The notes beneath the pieces were generated by a model. That model ran no database searches. It was not told the DNA's origin and worked only from the letters and a program-made list of their open reading frames with translations. A stretch of 64,000 bases of DNA from Nakamurella flava (GTDB lineage Bacteria; Actinomycetota; Actinomycetes; Mycobacteriales; Nakamurellaceae), in NCBI RefSeq assembly GCF_005298075.1, contig NZ_SZZH01000003.1, positions 310,001 through 374,000 of the forward strand, given 5' to 3'. A program made the position numbers and the translations under genes. This document shows, in pieces, positions 48,894 to 58,743 of this stretch. Each line of letters starts with the position of its first letter. Within the stretch, counting starts at the first letter, position 1.

Positions 48894-50074
48894 CGGCCTG
48901 ATTCCCGGTGCAGACCGGCCAGCCGCTCGCACGCGGCGTCGATGACCTCGTCCCGCTTGCAGAACGCGAAGCGTACGAACGGTTTTCCGCGTTCGGAATC
49001 GGCGAAGAAGACTTCGCCGGGAACGGCGACCACGCCCACCCGGTGCGGTAGTTCCAGACAGAACCGCATGCCGTCGCTTTCTCCCAGGGACCGGATGTCG
49101 GTCATCACGAAGTAGGTGCCCTGCGGGTGCAGCACCTCGAACCCGGCGGCCCGCAGCCCGGCCGAGAGGCGGTCCCGCTTGCGCTGCAGGTCGCCCCGGA
49201 GTTGCCGGACCCACTCCAGCTCGCTGGTCAGGGCGACCGTGACGGCGGGCTGGAAGGGTGCGCCGCCGACGTAGGTGAGGAACTGCTTGGCCGCCCGCAC
49301 GGCGGCGATCAGCGGCGCCGGCCCGCAGGCCCAGCCGATCTTCCAGCCGGTCACGCTGAACGACTTGCCCGCGCTGGACACCGTGACCGTCCGTTCGGCC
49401 ATCCCCGGGAACGTCGCCGGCGGCCGATGGGCGACCCCGTCGAACGTCAGGTACTCGTACACCTCGTCGGTGACGACGATGAGGTCGTGCCGGACGGCCA
49501 GCTCCGCGACCCCGTCGAGCTCGGCATCGGTGAGCACCGTGCCGGTCGGGTTGTGCGGGGTGTTGAGCAGCAGCAGCCGGGTCCGCGGCGTGATCGCCGC
49601 GGCCAGCTGGTCGACGTCCAGGGCGAACCGCCCGGTCGCGTCCGGACGCAGCGGCACCGGCCGCAGCACGGCCCCGGCCATCGCGACCACCGCGGGGTAG
49701 GAGTCGTAGCAGGGGTCGAGGGCGATGACCTCGTCACCCGGTTCGCACAGGCCGAGCACGGCGGCAGCGATCGCCTCGGTGGCGCCGACCGTCACCAGCA
49801 CCTCGGTGTCGGGATCGAAGTGCTGGCCGTAGGTCTGCGCCCGAACGGCGGCGATCGCCTGTCGCAGTTCCGGTCGACCGGGACCGGGCGGGTACTGGTT
49901 CACCCCGTCGGAGATGGCCTGCCGGGCGGCCTCCAGCACGGCCGGCGGACCGTCGGTGTCCGGGAAGCCCTGGCCCAGGTTGATCGCGTCGGTGGCCACG
50001 GCCAACGCCGACATCTCGGCGAAGATCGTGGTGGTGAACGGTCGCAACCGGGACACCATCGGGTCGGTCAGCAC
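48890..50074 (-). CDS. Class I/II PLP-dependent aminotransferase
   Basis: The 394-residue fold-type I aminotransferase has [12 protein letters not shown] near residue 33, [10 protein letters not shown] near residue 171, and [15 protein letters not shown] near residue 233, with the PLP lysine in SFSVTGWK or the preceding GK. It resembles kynurenine/methionine aminotransferases and DapC-like enzymes. It transfers an amino group from an amino acid to a 2-oxoacid. The GTG start follows TAGGA; ATG 50059 is an alternative. The coupled dipeptidase suggests amino acid salvage. Confidence 0.88.
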   Translation of the reverse strand: MLTDPMVSRLRPFTTTIFAEMSALAVATDAINLGQGFPDTDGPPAVLEAARQAISDGVNQYPPGPGRPELRQAIAAVRAQTYGQHFDPDTEVLVTVGATEAIAAAVLGLCEPGDEVIALDPCYDSYPAVVAMAGAVLRPVPLRPDATGRFALDVDQLAAAITPRTRLLLLNTPHNPTGTVLTDAELDGVAELAVRHDLIVVTDEVYEYLTFDGVAHRPPATFPGMAERTVTVSSAGKSFSVTGWKIGWACGPAPLIAAVRAAKQFLTYVGGAPFQPAVTVALTSELEWVRQLRGDLQRKRDRLSAGLRAAGFEVLHPQGTYFVMTDIRSLGESDGMRFCLELPHRVGVVAVPGEVFFADSERGKPFVRFAFCKRDEVIDAACERLAGLHRESGR

Positions 50075-50108
50075 TCGTCATTCCTACCCGGCGGGGAACA
50101 ATGCGCGG

Positions 50109-51371
50109 GTGACCACCACCGAAATGCTGAATCCGGCCGACGCCGAGCGCCGCCGTCGGCTCCGCGTCATGAAGACGGTGGCCACCGGCGCGCTGGTCTT
50201 CATGGCGGTCTTGTTCGTCATCGCCTACTCGCTGCAGGACACCTACCCCTGGCTCGGGTACGTCCGGGCGATGGCCGAGGCCGGCATGGTCGGCGCCCTG
50301 GCCGACTGGTTCGCGGTGACCGCACTGTTCCGCCGGCCGTTGGGACTGCCGATCCCGCACACCGCGATCATCCCGAACCGCAAGGACGCCATCGGCTCCT
50401 CGCTCTCGGAGTTCGTGGCCACCAACTTCCTGTCCGAGACGGTGGTCCGCGACAAGCTGGCCCAGTTCTCGGTGGCCGCCCGGGCCGGGGAGTTCCTGAT
50501 CGCCCCCGGGTCGGCCGAGCGGGTCACCGCGGAACTGGCCACCGCGGTGCGCGGCATCAGCAACGTGCTGTCGGACGACCAGGTGGCCGAGGTGCTCGAA
50601 GGTCTGGTCCGCCGCAAGGTCGACGAGGTGCAGATCGGCCCGTACCTCGGGCGGATCGCCGCCGAGGTGTTCGAACGGGGCGACCACCGTCCGCTGGTCG
50701 ACTTCGTCATCGACCACGGCTACGACTGGGTCCGTAACAACTACACGGTGGTCGCCCGGGTGGTCTCGCAGCGGGCGCCGTCCTGGTCGCCGCGGTTCCT
50801 CGACGGGGTGATCGCCGACCGGATCTACCACGAGGTCGAGTCGTTCATGCTCGCGGTCAAGACCGACCCGAACCACCAGCTGCGGGGGGCGCTGGACCGG
50901 TTCCTGGCCGAGTTCGCCCAGGACCTGCAGCACGACGAGAAGACCATCGCCCAGGCCGAGACGATCAAGGAACGGATCATCGAGAACGCCGAGGTGCGCT
51001 CGCTCGCGGCCAGCGCCTGGACGTCGGTGAAGGCATCCCTGTTGCAGGCGGCCGAGGACCCCGAGTCCCCGCTGCGCACGTCGGTGACCGAGGGTCTGCG
51101 GAACTTCGGTCAGCAGCTCGTCGACGGAGGGGAGATGGCGACCAAGGTGGACGGCTGGATCGCCGACGCCGCCGGATACGTGTCCCGCCATCACGCCCGC
51201 AACATCACCGGGATCATCGACGAGACCATCGCCCGCTGGGACGGTGAGGCCACCAGTCGCAAGATCGAGCTCCAGGTGGGTCGGGATCTGCAGTTCATCC
51301 GTATCAACGGCACCGTCGTCGGCGCGCTGGCCGGCCTGGTCATCTACACCCTGGCGCAGCTGTTCCTCTGA
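50109..51371 (+). CDS. DUF445 family membrane protein
   Basis: The 420-residue protein has hydrophobic segments near both ends (about residues 23-43 and 400-418). The DUF445 hallmark AMAEAGMVGALADWFAVTALFRRPLGLPIPHTAIIPNRKD is recognisable near residues 55-95. The central part is helical and polar. Function is unknown; related proteins are membrane-bound with a large cytoplasmic or surface domain. GTG 50109 starts the family-like N-terminus and is divergent from the aminotransferase by 34 bases. Confidence 0.9.
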   Translation: MTTTEMLNPADAERRRRLRVMKTVATGALVFMAVLFVIAYSLQDTYPWLGYVRAMAEAGMVGALADWFAVTALFRRPLGLPIPHTAIIPNRKDAIGSSLSEFVATNFLSETVVRDKLAQFSVAARAGEFLIAPGSAERVTAELATAVRGISNVLSDDQVAEVLEGLVRRKVDEVQIGPYLGRIAAEVFERGDHRPLVDFVIDHGYDWVRNNYTVVARVVSQRAPSWSPRFLDGVIADRIYHEVESFMLAVKTDPNHQLRGALDRFLAEFAQDLQHDEKTIAQAETIKERIIENAEVRSLAASAWTSVKASLLQAAEDPESPLRTSVTEGLRNFGQQLVDGGEMATKVDGWIADAAGYVSRHHARNITGIIDETIARWDGEATSRKIELQVGRDLQFIRINGTVVGALAGLVIYTLAQLFL

Positions 51372-51507
51372 GTCCCCGCCGTGGACTCCGGCCCGGATCC
51401 GGGCGTGGGTCCGGTCACGGGGCCTCGGCACACCGGTATCGGGCGGTTACCGTGGGTGCGCGCGAGCGGGAGTCGTCCAGCTCCGGCGCCGGCCGAAGGG
51501 AGACGTC

Positions 51508-52479
51508 ATGGGCCTCGTCCCGGACCTGCGGACCATCTCGGGGGAGGCCCTGCGGGCCGTCTCCGACGGGGCCATCGACCAGCTGGCCGGCCGCTTCGCG
51601 GGGCTGCCCCGTCCCCTGCTCGCCGCCATCGGCGCGGGCGACCTGGCCGTGGAGCACCTGGCCGTGCTGCGGGAGATGGCCCGTGAGCAGGTCGCCGGAC
51701 TCCCGGTCGACGGTGACGAGGTCGTCGCCGCGGCCGCCGGGGTCGCCGCATCGGTGCAGCACTTCGCCGGGGAACTGCCCGGCCGTCTGCAGGGACTAGC
51801 CGCGGAGCTGCCGGGGCGGGTCGCCGCGCTGACCCGGGCGACCGGTGAGCTCGATCCCGCCGCCGTCCGCAGCACCCTGGAGGCCTACACCGAGGCGGCC
51901 GGCGTCATCTACGGCGGGCTGGCCCGCCGGGGTGACCGCATCTGGTCCGACGTCCGCTCCGCGTCCTCCCGGCCCGGCACGGTGGTGGAGGCCACCGCCG
52001 ACCGAGCCGCCGGAACCGTGCGGGTGGCCACGGCTCCGGCCCCGGTGCCGGCCGAGCGGCCGGGAGTGACCCGCCCGGCTGCCGTCCGCCGGAGCCGCCC
52101 GCGCGCCACGTCCGCGGCCGCCCCGGTGTCCGTGGCCGCGCCGGCCAAGGCGGTCCCCCGTCGCTCGGCGGCGAAGCCGGCAACGGCGACCGCCGCGGCG
52201 GCCCCGACGCGAGCGAAGAAGGCGGCGGCGTCCACCGCTCCGGCGGCGCCCGGACGGTCCGGGAAGACCGCCCGGGCCGCCGCGGCGGCGGTTGCCGATG
52301 CGTCACCGCCCCGCACGCCGTCCCCGTCCCGCAAGCCGGCCCCGGCCAGCACGCCGGCGCCGGTCGCGGTGCCCCCGCCGCGGAAGACGGCCAGCCGACA
52401 GGCCGCCACCAAGGCCGCCGCCCCCCGCACCCCGGCCCCGCGCACGACAAAGACCCGCGGGCGGCGGACACCGTCCTGA
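51508..52479 (+). CDS. HbhA-like protein (heparin-binding haemagglutinin homologue)
   Basis: The N-terminal 160 residues match the HbhA layout: LPRPLLAAIGAGDLAVEHLAVLREMARE near residue 34, then helical ELPGRVAALTRATGELDPAAVRSTLEAYTEAAGVIYGGLARRGD. The C-terminal 140 residues are a disordered Ala/Pro/Lys/Arg-rich tail, as in HbhA, although it has fewer lysine clusters and more arginine. A DUF2516 gene follows, the same order as Rv0475-Rv0476. In mycobacteria HbhA is a surface adhesin that also affects lipid bodies; here a cell-envelope role is inferred. ATG 51508 follows AAGGGAG. Confidence 0.8.
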   Translation: MGLVPDLRTISGEALRAVSDGAIDQLAGRFAGLPRPLLAAIGAGDLAVEHLAVLREMAREQVAGLPVDGDEVVAAAAGVAASVQHFAGELPGRLQGLAAELPGRVAALTRATGELDPAAVRSTLEAYTEAAGVIYGGLARRGDRIWSDVRSASSRPGTVVEATADRAAGTVRVATAPAPVPAERPGVTRPAAVRRSRPRATSAAAPVSVAAPAKAVPRRSAAKPATATAAAAPTRAKKAAASTAPAAPGRSGKTARAAAAAVADASPPRTPSPSRKPAPASTPAPVAVPPPRKTASRQAATKAAAPRTPAPRTTKTRGRRTPS

Positions 52480-52542
52480 TCCCGGCGCCACGTCCACCCA
52501 GGTCGGCGACGCCGGCCGGCGACCGGCTCCGGTTACCCTGGG

Positions 52543-52857
52543 GTGGTGCAGATCGCCTACACGATCACCGGTGCCATCAACCTGGCGCTCTCCTTCGCCG
52601 GAGCGGCCCTGGGAATTTTCGCGATGGTCGACGCCTTCAGCCGGCGACCCGACGCGTTCGCGGCCGCGGACAAGCAGACCAAGGGCACCTGGACGGGCAT
52701 CACCGGCGCCTGCGGCGTGGTGCTCTGCATGTCGATCGTCTTCGGGCTGTTCGCCCCGCAGACCATCTTCTGGCTGGCCGCGCTGACCGGCAGCCTCGTC
52801 TACCTGCTCGACGTCCGTCCGCGGCTGCGTGAGGTGCAGAGCGGCGGCCGTTGGTAG
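52543..52857 (+). CDS. DUF2516 family membrane protein
   Basis: The 104-residue protein has three hydrophobic helices (about residues 5-28, 48-68 and 73-92) and the DUF2516 motif DAFSRRPDAFAAADKQTKGTW between the first two. It follows the HbhA-like gene by 63 bases, as in mycobacteria, so it may help place HbhA in the envelope. The first of two tandem GTG codons is used as start. A bidirectional terminator follows. Confidence 0.88.
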   Translation: MVQIAYTITGAINLALSFAGAALGIFAMVDAFSRRPDAFAAADKQTKGTWTGITGACGVVLCMSIVFGLFAPQTIFWLAALTGSLVYLLDVRPRLREVQSGGRW

Positions 52858-52878
52858 ACCCCCACCCGACCCAACGAC

Positions 52879-52925
52879 GACGGGGCCGGACACCTCCACC
52901 GCACGGTGGTGTGTCCGGCCCCGTC
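52879..52925. terminator. Bidirectional terminator between DUF2516 gene and ppa
   Basis: GACGGGGCCGGACAC (52879-52893) and GTGTCCGGCCCCGTC (52911-52925) form a perfect 15-bp stem with a 17-base loop, between two convergent genes. Confidence 0.8.
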
Positions 52926-52962
52926 GGGTATCCGCTCCGGTCGCCCGGAGTGGACGGGAGTG

Positions 52963-53526
52963 TCAGTGACGGCCCGGGCTCGGCGCCTCGACCGTCTTGT
53001 CCGAGCTCACCTCGTGCACGTTCCCCGCGGCCTCGAGGGCGGCCAGGTGCTTGCGCTCACGGTCGTAGGAGATCTTGATCTCCTCCTCGGCGGCCGCGCG
53101 GTCGACCCACTCGGCGCCCTCGACGCTCTTGCCGGGCTCCAGGTCCTTGTAGACCTCGAAGAAGTGCTGGATCTCCAGCCGTTCGAAGATCGGCAGGTCG
53201 GTGATGTCCTGCAGGTGGTTCTGCCGCGGGTCGGTGGCCGACACGCAGAGGACCTTGTCGTCCGGGCCCTTCTCGTCCGTCATGCGGAACATCCCGATGG
53301 CCCGGGCCGTGACCAGGCAACCCGGGAATGTGGGCTCGGAGAGCAGCACCAGCGCGTCCAGCGGATCGCCGTCCTGGCCCAGGGTGTCGTCGATGAAGCC
53401 GTAGTCCGCGGGGTACTGCGTCGCGGTGAACAGGGTCCGGTCCAGGCGGATCCGACCGGACTCGTGATCCACCTCGTACTTGTTGCGGCTGCCCTTGGGG
53501 ATCTCGATGGTGACGTCGAATTCCAC
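52963..53526 (-). CDS. ppa: Inorganic pyrophosphatase (family I)
   Basis: The 187-residue soluble pyrophosphatase has the family start [19 protein letters not shown], the signature DGDPLD with metal-binding aspartates near residue 52, and [10 protein letters not shown] near residue 84. It hydrolyses pyrophosphate made by biosynthetic reactions. The acidic C-terminal 25 residues extend beyond the core fold. It is divergent from dacB across a 342-base regulatory region, the usual actinobacterial arrangement. Confidence 0.97.
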   Translation of the reverse strand: MEFDVTIEIPKGSRNKYEVDHESGRIRLDRTLFTATQYPADYGFIDDTLGQDGDPLDALVLLSEPTFPGCLVTARAIGMFRMTDEKGPDDKVLCVSATDPRQNHLQDITDLPIFERLEIQHFFEVYKDLEPGKSVEGAEWVDRAAAEEEIKISYDRERKHLAALEAAGNVHEVSSDKTVEAPSPGRH

Positions 53527-53730
53527 CGTGTCGCCTTTCGCTCGGCCGGCGCCGACTCCAGGTCGGCGACAGTGTCAGTCAGGTGCTGTCTCAGTGTCTG
53601 ATTCTGTCGTCCCGTCCGGTTCGTCACGCACACGGGGACGGGACGTCGGCTCGGCGCGCGCGAACGGCACCGGCTTTCGTGAGGCCCCCCAGGACGTGTC
53701 CCGAGATCAGGACGCCGATCGAGAACTCGT

Positions 53731-53744
53731 CAGACTCTAGTCTG
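53731..53744. promoter_or_regulatory. Palindrome in the ppa-dacB intergenic region
   Basis: CAGACT-CT-AGTCTG is a perfect 6-bp inverted repeat with a 2-base centre. It lies within the 53527-53868 gap, which holds divergent promoters for ppa and dacB but no gene that I can see. Confidence 0.35.
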
Positions 53745-53868
53745 GACCGGTGCCGGGCGCGACGAGCGCCGCCGTGCCGTCGCCGAATGCGGGCGGGCAC
53801 GGTGTCGCCGGCCGGTGACGAGGGGCGGGCCGGGGACCATCCGGGCCGGAGACGGCAGGAGGTACGGC

Positions 53869-55266
53869 GTGGCCACGGTGCGGGGAAATCGGCGCACGGC
53901 GTTGATCGTGGTGGGCCTGGTCGTGGTGGTCGCCCTGGCGGTGACGGCATTCGTCCTGCTCCGGCCGGGTAACAGCAGCAATGGCGGGTCCTCGACGGCG
54001 GCCTCGGTCTCCGATCCCGCGGTGACCGCTCCGGCGGCCGCGCTGGCCCCGCTGACCGGGTCGGGCCAGGCCCCGACCGAAGCGGGCGTCGCTGCGCAGC
54101 TCGCCTCCGCGCTGGCCAATCCGGCCCTGGGCCAGTTCTCCGGCGTGATCATGGACCCGGCGTCCGGGACCACGCTGTGGAGCGAGAACCCCAATGCCCT
54201 GCAGATCCCGGCGTCGACCACCAAGGTGCTCACCGGGGCGGCCCTGCTGACGTCGGCCGACCCCACCGAGAGATTGGTCACCCGGGTCGTCAAGGGCGAC
54301 CAGGAGGGCGACATCGTCCTGGTCGGCGGGGGTGACGTGACGCTGTCGGCCCGCGACCCGAAGGTGGGCACCGTCTACGAGGGCGCGCCCCTGATGTCCG
54401 ACCTGGCCGCACAGATCAAGGCCAGCGGGGTCGTCGTCAAACGCATCGTCCTGGACACCTCGTACTGGACCGGACCCGACTTCGCCCAGGGCTGGCTGAC
54501 CGGCGACATCCAAGGCACCTCGGGTAACGCCCAGGGCTACATCACCAAGATGTCGCCGCTGATGGTCGACGGCGACCGTGTGGACCCGTCCAACGAGAAT
54601 TCGCCCCGCACCGGCGACCCGGCGAACACCGCCGGCAAGGCGCTCGCCCGGCTGCTCGGCAACGAGAACCTGACCCTGGTCAACGGCACGGCTCCGGAGG
54701 GCGGCGAGGTCATCGCCCAGGTGTCCTCCCAGCCGCTGTCGGTGCTGCTCTCGCAGGCCCTGGTCAACTCCGACAACGTGCTGGCCGAGGCGCTGGCCCG
54801 GCAGGTCGCCATCGCCCGCGGCGCGCCGCCCAGCTTCGCCGGAGCCACCGCCGCCATCGGCGAGGCCTTGCAGGCCCTGGGCGTCGACCCGATCGGCGTC
54901 GAGATCTACGACGGTTCCGGGCTGTCCAACGACGACCGCGTGGCGCCCATCGTGATGGCCCAGCTGATGGACCGGGCCGTCAAGGGCGACCCGGCGACCC
55001 TGCGGAACCTGTTGACCGGGCTGCCGGTCGCCGGGGTGTCCGGCAGCCTGGCCGACCGGTACGCCGAGGGGGCCTCCCGGGCCGGTGCCGGCTGGGTGCG
55101 GGCCAAGACCGGATCACTGCAGGTCACCTACGCCCTGACCGGCTACGTGCCCGACCAGGACGGCCGCATCCTGGTCTTCGCGTTCGTCTCCAACGGGGTC
55201 ACCTCCGGGACCCGTCCGGCCCTCGACGCCGTCGCCTCCGCGCTCCGCGGTTGCGGCTGCACCTGA
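53869..55266 (+). CDS. dacB: D-alanyl-D-alanine carboxypeptidase/endopeptidase (PBP4, DacB type)
   Basis: The 465-residue protein has an N-terminal membrane anchor (about residues 10-32), a Ser/Thr/Ala linker, and the penicillin-binding triad: SxxK as STTK near residue 104, SDN near residue 287 (VNSDNVLAE) and KTG near residue 390. It trims peptidoglycan stem peptides outside the membrane. GTG 53869 is chosen because AGGAGG lies just before it; the frame extends to 53815. The metalloprotease-like gene starts 8 bases after its stop. Confidence 0.94.
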   Translation: MATVRGNRRTALIVVGLVVVVALAVTAFVLLRPGNSSNGGSSTAASVSDPAVTAPAAALAPLTGSGQAPTEAGVAAQLASALANPALGQFSGVIMDPASGTTLWSENPNALQIPASTTKVLTGAALLTSADPTERLVTRVVKGDQEGDIVLVGGGDVTLSARDPKVGTVYEGAPLMSDLAAQIKASGVVVKRIVLDTSYWTGPDFAQGWLTGDIQGTSGNAQGYITKMSPLMVDGDRVDPSNENSPRTGDPANTAGKALARLLGNENLTLVNGTAPEGGEVIAQVSSQPLSVLLSQALVNSDNVLAEALARQVAIARGAPPSFAGATAAIGEALQALGVDPIGVEIYDGSGLSNDDRVAPIVMAQLMDRAVKGDPATLRNLLTGLPVAGVSGSLADRYAEGASRAGAGWVRAKTGSLQVTYALTGYVPDQDGRILVFAFVSNGVTSGTRPALDAVASALRGCGCT

Positions 55267-55274
55267 GCGGCCCG

Positions 55275-56348
55275 ATGAGTCCGCACCCCGCCGACGGGTC
55301 CGCGCCGTCGCCGATCGACTGGACCACCGCCGTCCGGACCGGGCAGCGGCTGGCGCCCGCCGGGCCGAAGGTGACCCCCGCGGAGGCCGCGACTGTCGTC
55401 GCCGACCTGCGGGAACTGTCGGCCCAGGCCGAACTGGCCGTCCGGGACACGACCGGGCTCGGCGCCGACCTGCCGGTGGCCGACGCCGAGGTCGTCGACC
55501 GGCCCGGGTGGGTGGCCGCGACGGCCGCCGGGATGGCCGAGCTGACCGCCCCGATCACCGACAAGCTCGGCGCCCAGCTCACCGGACCGGCCCAGGGTCT
55601 GACCCGCGGAGTGACCGGCGCCCAGATCGGCGCGGTCCTGGCGTTCCTGTCCGGCCGGGTCCTGGGTCAGTACGACCCGATGGTGCCGTCCGCCGCCGGC
55701 GACCCGGGGCGGCTGCTGCTGGTCGCCCCGAACGTCGTCAAGGTCGAACGCGAACTGCGGGCCGACCCGGTCGACTTCCGCCTGTGGGTGTGTCTGCACG
55801 AGAGCACCCACCGGCTGCAGTTCACCGCCAACCCGTGGCTGCGGGAACACTTCCGCGGCCTGGTGGCCGAATTCGCCGACCGCTCGGAGACCGACCCGTC
55901 GGCCGTCGTCAGCCGGGCCGTCGCCGCCGTCACCGCCCGGCGGGGGCGCGCGGGTCGCGACTCCGGCAACTGGGTCGAGACGCTGCAGAGCCCGGAACAG
56001 CGGGAGATCTTCGACCGGCTGATGGCCTTCATGAGCCTGCTGGAGGGCCACGCCGACCACGTGATGGACGCCGTCGGCCCGGCCGTCGTCCCCTCCGTCG
56101 CCAGCATCCGCGCGTCGTTCACCGCGCGGCGGGCCAAGACGCGCGGCCCCGTCGACCGGCTCATCCGGGCGCTGCTGGGGATGGACCTGAAGATGAGCCA
56201 GTACGTCAAGGGCGCGGCGTTCGTCCGCGCCGTCGTCGACCGGGCCGGCATGGACGGCTTCAACACCGTCTGGACCTCGGCGGACACCCTGCCGACCCGG
56301 GCCGAGATCACCGCACCCGAGGTCTGGGTGCGTCGGGTCCTGGGCTGA
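55275..56348 (+). CDS. Zinc-dependent metalloprotease-like protein (actinobacterial dacB-tilS neighbour)
   Basis: The 357-residue protein belongs to the actinobacterial family found between dacB and tilS, some members of which are named F420-biosynthesis associated. It has HESTHRLQF (HExxH) near residue 178, a third ligand candidate in EGHADHVMD near residue 258, and no signal peptide. Substrates are unknown. ATG 55275 starts the conserved region. The order dacB-protease-tilS-hpt-ftsH is conserved in actinobacteria. Confidence 0.87.
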   Translation: MSPHPADGSAPSPIDWTTAVRTGQRLAPAGPKVTPAEAATVVADLRELSAQAELAVRDTTGLGADLPVADAEVVDRPGWVAATAAGMAELTAPITDKLGAQLTGPAQGLTRGVTGAQIGAVLAFLSGRVLGQYDPMVPSAAGDPGRLLLVAPNVVKVERELRADPVDFRLWVCLHESTHRLQFTANPWLREHFRGLVAEFADRSETDPSAVVSRAVAAVTARRGRAGRDSGNWVETLQSPEQREIFDRLMAFMSLLEGHADHVMDAVGPAVVPSVASIRASFTARRAKTRGPVDRLIRALLGMDLKMSQYVKGAAFVRAVVDRAGMDGFNTVWTSADTLPTRAEITAPEVWVRRVLG

Positions 56349-56367
56349 CCCGGGTCCGCGGCGCGTC

Positions 56368-57900
56368 GTGAACGGGGTCGCCACCGGACCGGTCGAGCGG
56401 GCCGTCCGCGCGTGGCTGGACCGCCACGCCCCCGGCGATCGGCCGGTCCTGGTCGCGTGTTCCGGCGGCGCCGACTCGCTGGCGCTGGCGCTGGCCGTCG
56501 CACGGGTCGCAGCGGCGGAGCCGGGGGACCGCCGTATCGCCGCCGTCACCGTCGACCACGGCCTGCAGGACGGGTCCGCCGCGCGGGCCGGCCAGGTACG
56601 GGCCGACCTGCTGGCCCTGGGCTATCCGCAGGTCGACGTCCGGACGGTGCGGGTCGCCGGCCCGGGCGGCCCGGAGGCCGCCGCTAGGCGAGCCCGGTAC
56701 GCCGCCCTGCGCGAGTCGGCCGCCGCCTGCGGCGCGGGCGCCGTGCTGCTCGCCCACACCCGCGACGACCAGGCCGAGACCGTCCTGCTCGGGTTGGCCC
56801 GCGGGTCCGGGCCACGGTCGATCGCCGGCATGCTCCCGTGGCGGGAGCCGTGGGGGCGCCCCCTGCTCGACGTCGGCCGCGCCGACACCGAGGCGGCCTG
56901 TCGGGCCGCGGGGCTACGACCCTGGCAGGACCCGCACAACCGCGACCGGACCTTCACCCGGGTCCGCATCCGCACCGAGGTGCTGCCCCTGCTGGAAAAC
57001 GTCCTCGGGGGCGGGGTGGCCCCGGCCCTGGCCCGGACGGCCACGCTGATGGCCGACGACCTGCACGGACTGGACGAGCTGGCCGCCCGCGCCGACCGGG
57101 AGTGCCGCCGCCCGGACGGGGCGCTGACCGCCGACCGGTTGGCCGGGTGGCCCCGGGCCGTGCGCACCCGCGTGCTGCGACGCTGGGCCGCCGACCACGG
57201 CGTCACGACGCTCACCGCCGATCACCTGCACCGGCTCGACCGCCGGGTGACGACCCCCGGTGGCCACGAGAGGGTGCGGCTGCCCGGCGGTTTCGACGCC
57301 GGACGGCTCGGGAACCGAGTGCACCTGACCCCGACCGCCCACCGTGAGGAACAGGACATGAACACTCCGCTCAGCACGCCCGCCGGGCCCGGCGGCACGA
57401 CCGCCGCCGAGCACGAGGAAGGCGTCGCCAAGGTGGCCGAGCTGGTCAAGGACGCCCGGATCGCGATGCTCACCACCATGACCACCGACGGCAAGCACCT
57501 GGCCCGCCCCATGGCGCTGCAGGAGATCGAGTTCGACGGGGACCTGTGGTTCTTCGTCGAGGACGACTCCGACAAGGTGGCCGAGATCCAGGCCAACCCC
57601 TCGGTCAACGTCTCGTTCAGTAACGCCAAGAACACCGCGTGGACGTCGATCGCCGGAACCGCCTCGATCGTCCACGACAAGGCCAAGGCGAAGGAGCTGT
57701 GGAGCCCGGTGCTGAACGCCTGGTTCCCGGACGGGCTCGACACCCCCAACCTGGGCCTGATCAAGGTGCACGCCGACAGCGCCGAGTACTGGGACGGTCC
57801 CGGCAACCGGATGGTCCAGCTGCTGGGCATTCTGCGCGCCGCCGTCACCCGCAACCCGGACAACATGATCGGCCAGGAGAACGACACCGTCGAGCTCTGA
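56368..57900 (+). CDS. tilS: tRNA(Ile)-lysidine synthetase fused in frame to a pyridoxamine-5'-phosphate oxidase-like domain
   Basis: Residues 1-325 are a TilS: ATP-pyrophosphatase motif [10 protein letters not shown] near residue 32, [14 protein letters not shown] near residue 130, and a DUF-type C-terminal region. This enzyme makes lysidine at the wobble base of the AUA-reading tRNA and is essential. Residues 331-510 form a complete PNPOx/general-stress-protein-26-like domain ([36 protein letters not shown]). No stop separates them. An internal ATG at 57358 with GAGGAACAGG before it could start the second domain separately, and a TGA in another frame (57345) lies just there, so a lost stop or a sequencing frameshift is possible. 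Confidence 0.85.
   Translation: MNGVATGPVERAVRAWLDRHAPGDRPVLVACSGGADSLALALAVARVAAAEPGDRRIAAVTVDHGLQDGSAARAGQVRADLLALGYPQVDVRTVRVAGPGGPEAAARRARYAALRESAAACGAGAVLLAHTRDDQAETVLLGLARGSGPRSIAGMLPWREPWGRPLLDVGRADTEAACRAAGLRPWQDPHNRDRTFTRVRIRTEVLPLLENVLGGGVAPALARTATLMADDLHGLDELAARADRECRRPDGALTADRLAGWPRAVRTRVLRRWAADHGVTTLTADHLHRLDRRVTTPGGHERVRLPGGFDAGRLGNRVHLTPTAHREEQDMNTPLSTPAGPGGTTAAEHEEGVAKVAELVKDARIAMLTTMTTDGKHLARPMALQEIEFDGDLWFFVEDDSDKVAEIQANPSVNVSFSNAKNTAWTSIAGTASIVHDKAKAKELWSPVLNAWFPDGLDTPNLGLIKVHADSAEYWDGPGNRMVQLLGILRAAVTRNPDNMIGQENDTVEL
57358..57900 (+). CDS. PNPOx-like flavin-binding domain, possible separate product from internal start
   Basis: Starting at ATG 57358 this would be a 180-residue stand-alone protein of the general stress protein 26/pyridox_ox_2 type. 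The sequence covers the whole split-barrel fold, with HLARPMALQ and [22 protein letters not shown]. The GAGGAACAGG ribosome site is well placed. Such proteins bind FMN or F420 or haem. It is in frame with tilS, so either it is a domain of the fusion or both forms are made. Regulation by read-through is speculative. Confidence 0.45.
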   Translation: MNTPLSTPAGPGGTTAAEHEEGVAKVAELVKDARIAMLTTMTTDGKHLARPMALQEIEFDGDLWFFVEDDSDKVAEIQANPSVNVSFSNAKNTAWTSIAGTASIVHDKAKAKELWSPVLNAWFPDGLDTPNLGLIKVHADSAEYWDGPGNRMVQLLGILRAAVTRNPDNMIGQENDTVEL

Positions 57901-58031
57901 GCGGTGCGCCCGTCGCGGTCCCGTCCGGTTCATCCGGTCGGGCGGGACCCGGCGGCATCGGGGTGGCGCGGCGGATGGCAAGCTCGGGACGTCACCGCAC
58001 AAGGGCCCCCGCCGATCCCTCGAGGAGCACA

Positions 58032-58706
58032 GTGAACGTCACCACCCCTGCATCCGACGCGGACGCGGACCCGACCCCGGCGGGCGGATTCCGCACCACC
58101 CGGATCGACGCCGCCGACGCGATCCCGGCGGACGGCCCGGACGGTGATCCCGGCGCCGGGCACGGGTACCCGGGGGAGCTCAAGGCCACCCTGATCGGCG
58201 AGGACCAGCTGCAGGCCAAGATCGTCGAGCTGGCCGCGGCGGTGGCCGCGGACCACGAGCTGGACTCGCCGCCGCTGCTGATCTGCGTGCTCAAGGGCGC
58301 GGTCACCTTCACGACCGACTTCGCCCGGGCCATGCCCATCCCCAGCGAGCTGGAGTTCATGGCCGTCAGCTCCTACGGGTCGGCCACCTCGTCCTCCGGT
58401 GTGGTGCGCATCCTCAAGGACCTCGACCGGGACATCACCGGTCGCCGCGTGGTGATCGTCGAGGACATCATCGACTCCGGCCTGACGCTGTCCTGGCTGC
58501 AGAAGAACCTGGCCACCCGGTCACCGGCGGCGATCGACGTGGTCGCCCTGCTCCGCAAGCCCGAGGCCCTCAAGGTCGATGTCGACGTGCGCTACGTCGG
58601 GTTCGACATCCCCACCGAGTTCGTCGTCGGCTACGGCCTCGACTACAACGAGCGCTACCGCGACCTGCCGTTCGTGGGGCTGCTCGGCGCTCACATGTAC
58701 AGCTGA
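58032..58706 (+). CDS. hpt: Hypoxanthine phosphoribosyltransferase
   Basis: The 224-residue protein has the PRPP-binding motif [14 protein letters not shown] near residue 140, [12 protein letters not shown] near residue 79, and the C-terminal [20 protein letters not shown] near residue 198. It salvages hypoxanthine and guanine. About 45 N-terminal residues (Asp/Ala/Gly-rich) precede the conserved core. GTG 58032 has GAGGAG eight bases before it. The 3' end, including the stop codon, is duplicated directly downstream. Confidence 0.95.
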   Translation: MNVTTPASDADADPTPAGGFRTTRIDAADAIPADGPDGDPGAGHGYPGELKATLIGEDQLQAKIVELAAAVAADHELDSPPLLICVLKGAVTFTTDFARAMPIPSELEFMAVSSYGSATSSSGVVRILKDLDRDITGRRVVIVEDIIDSGLTLSWLQKNLATRSPAAIDVVALLRKPEALKVDVDVRYVGFDIPTEFVVGYGLDYNERYRDLPFVGLLGAHMYS

Positions 58707-58741
58707 GATCTCGGGCGGGGCCCGCAGCTCGGCCGGTCACC
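58697..58741. repeat. Tandem repeat copy 1 containing the hpt 3' end
   Basis: This 45-base unit starts in the last codons of hpt (Tyr-Ser-stop) and is repeated at 58744-58786 with two bases fewer and few changes. Both copies contain TACAGCTGAGATCTC and GCAGCTCGGCCGGTCACC. It sits in the 341-base hpt-ftsH gap, which otherwise holds the ftsH leader and no gene. Confidence 0.85.
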
Positions 58742-58743
58742 AG

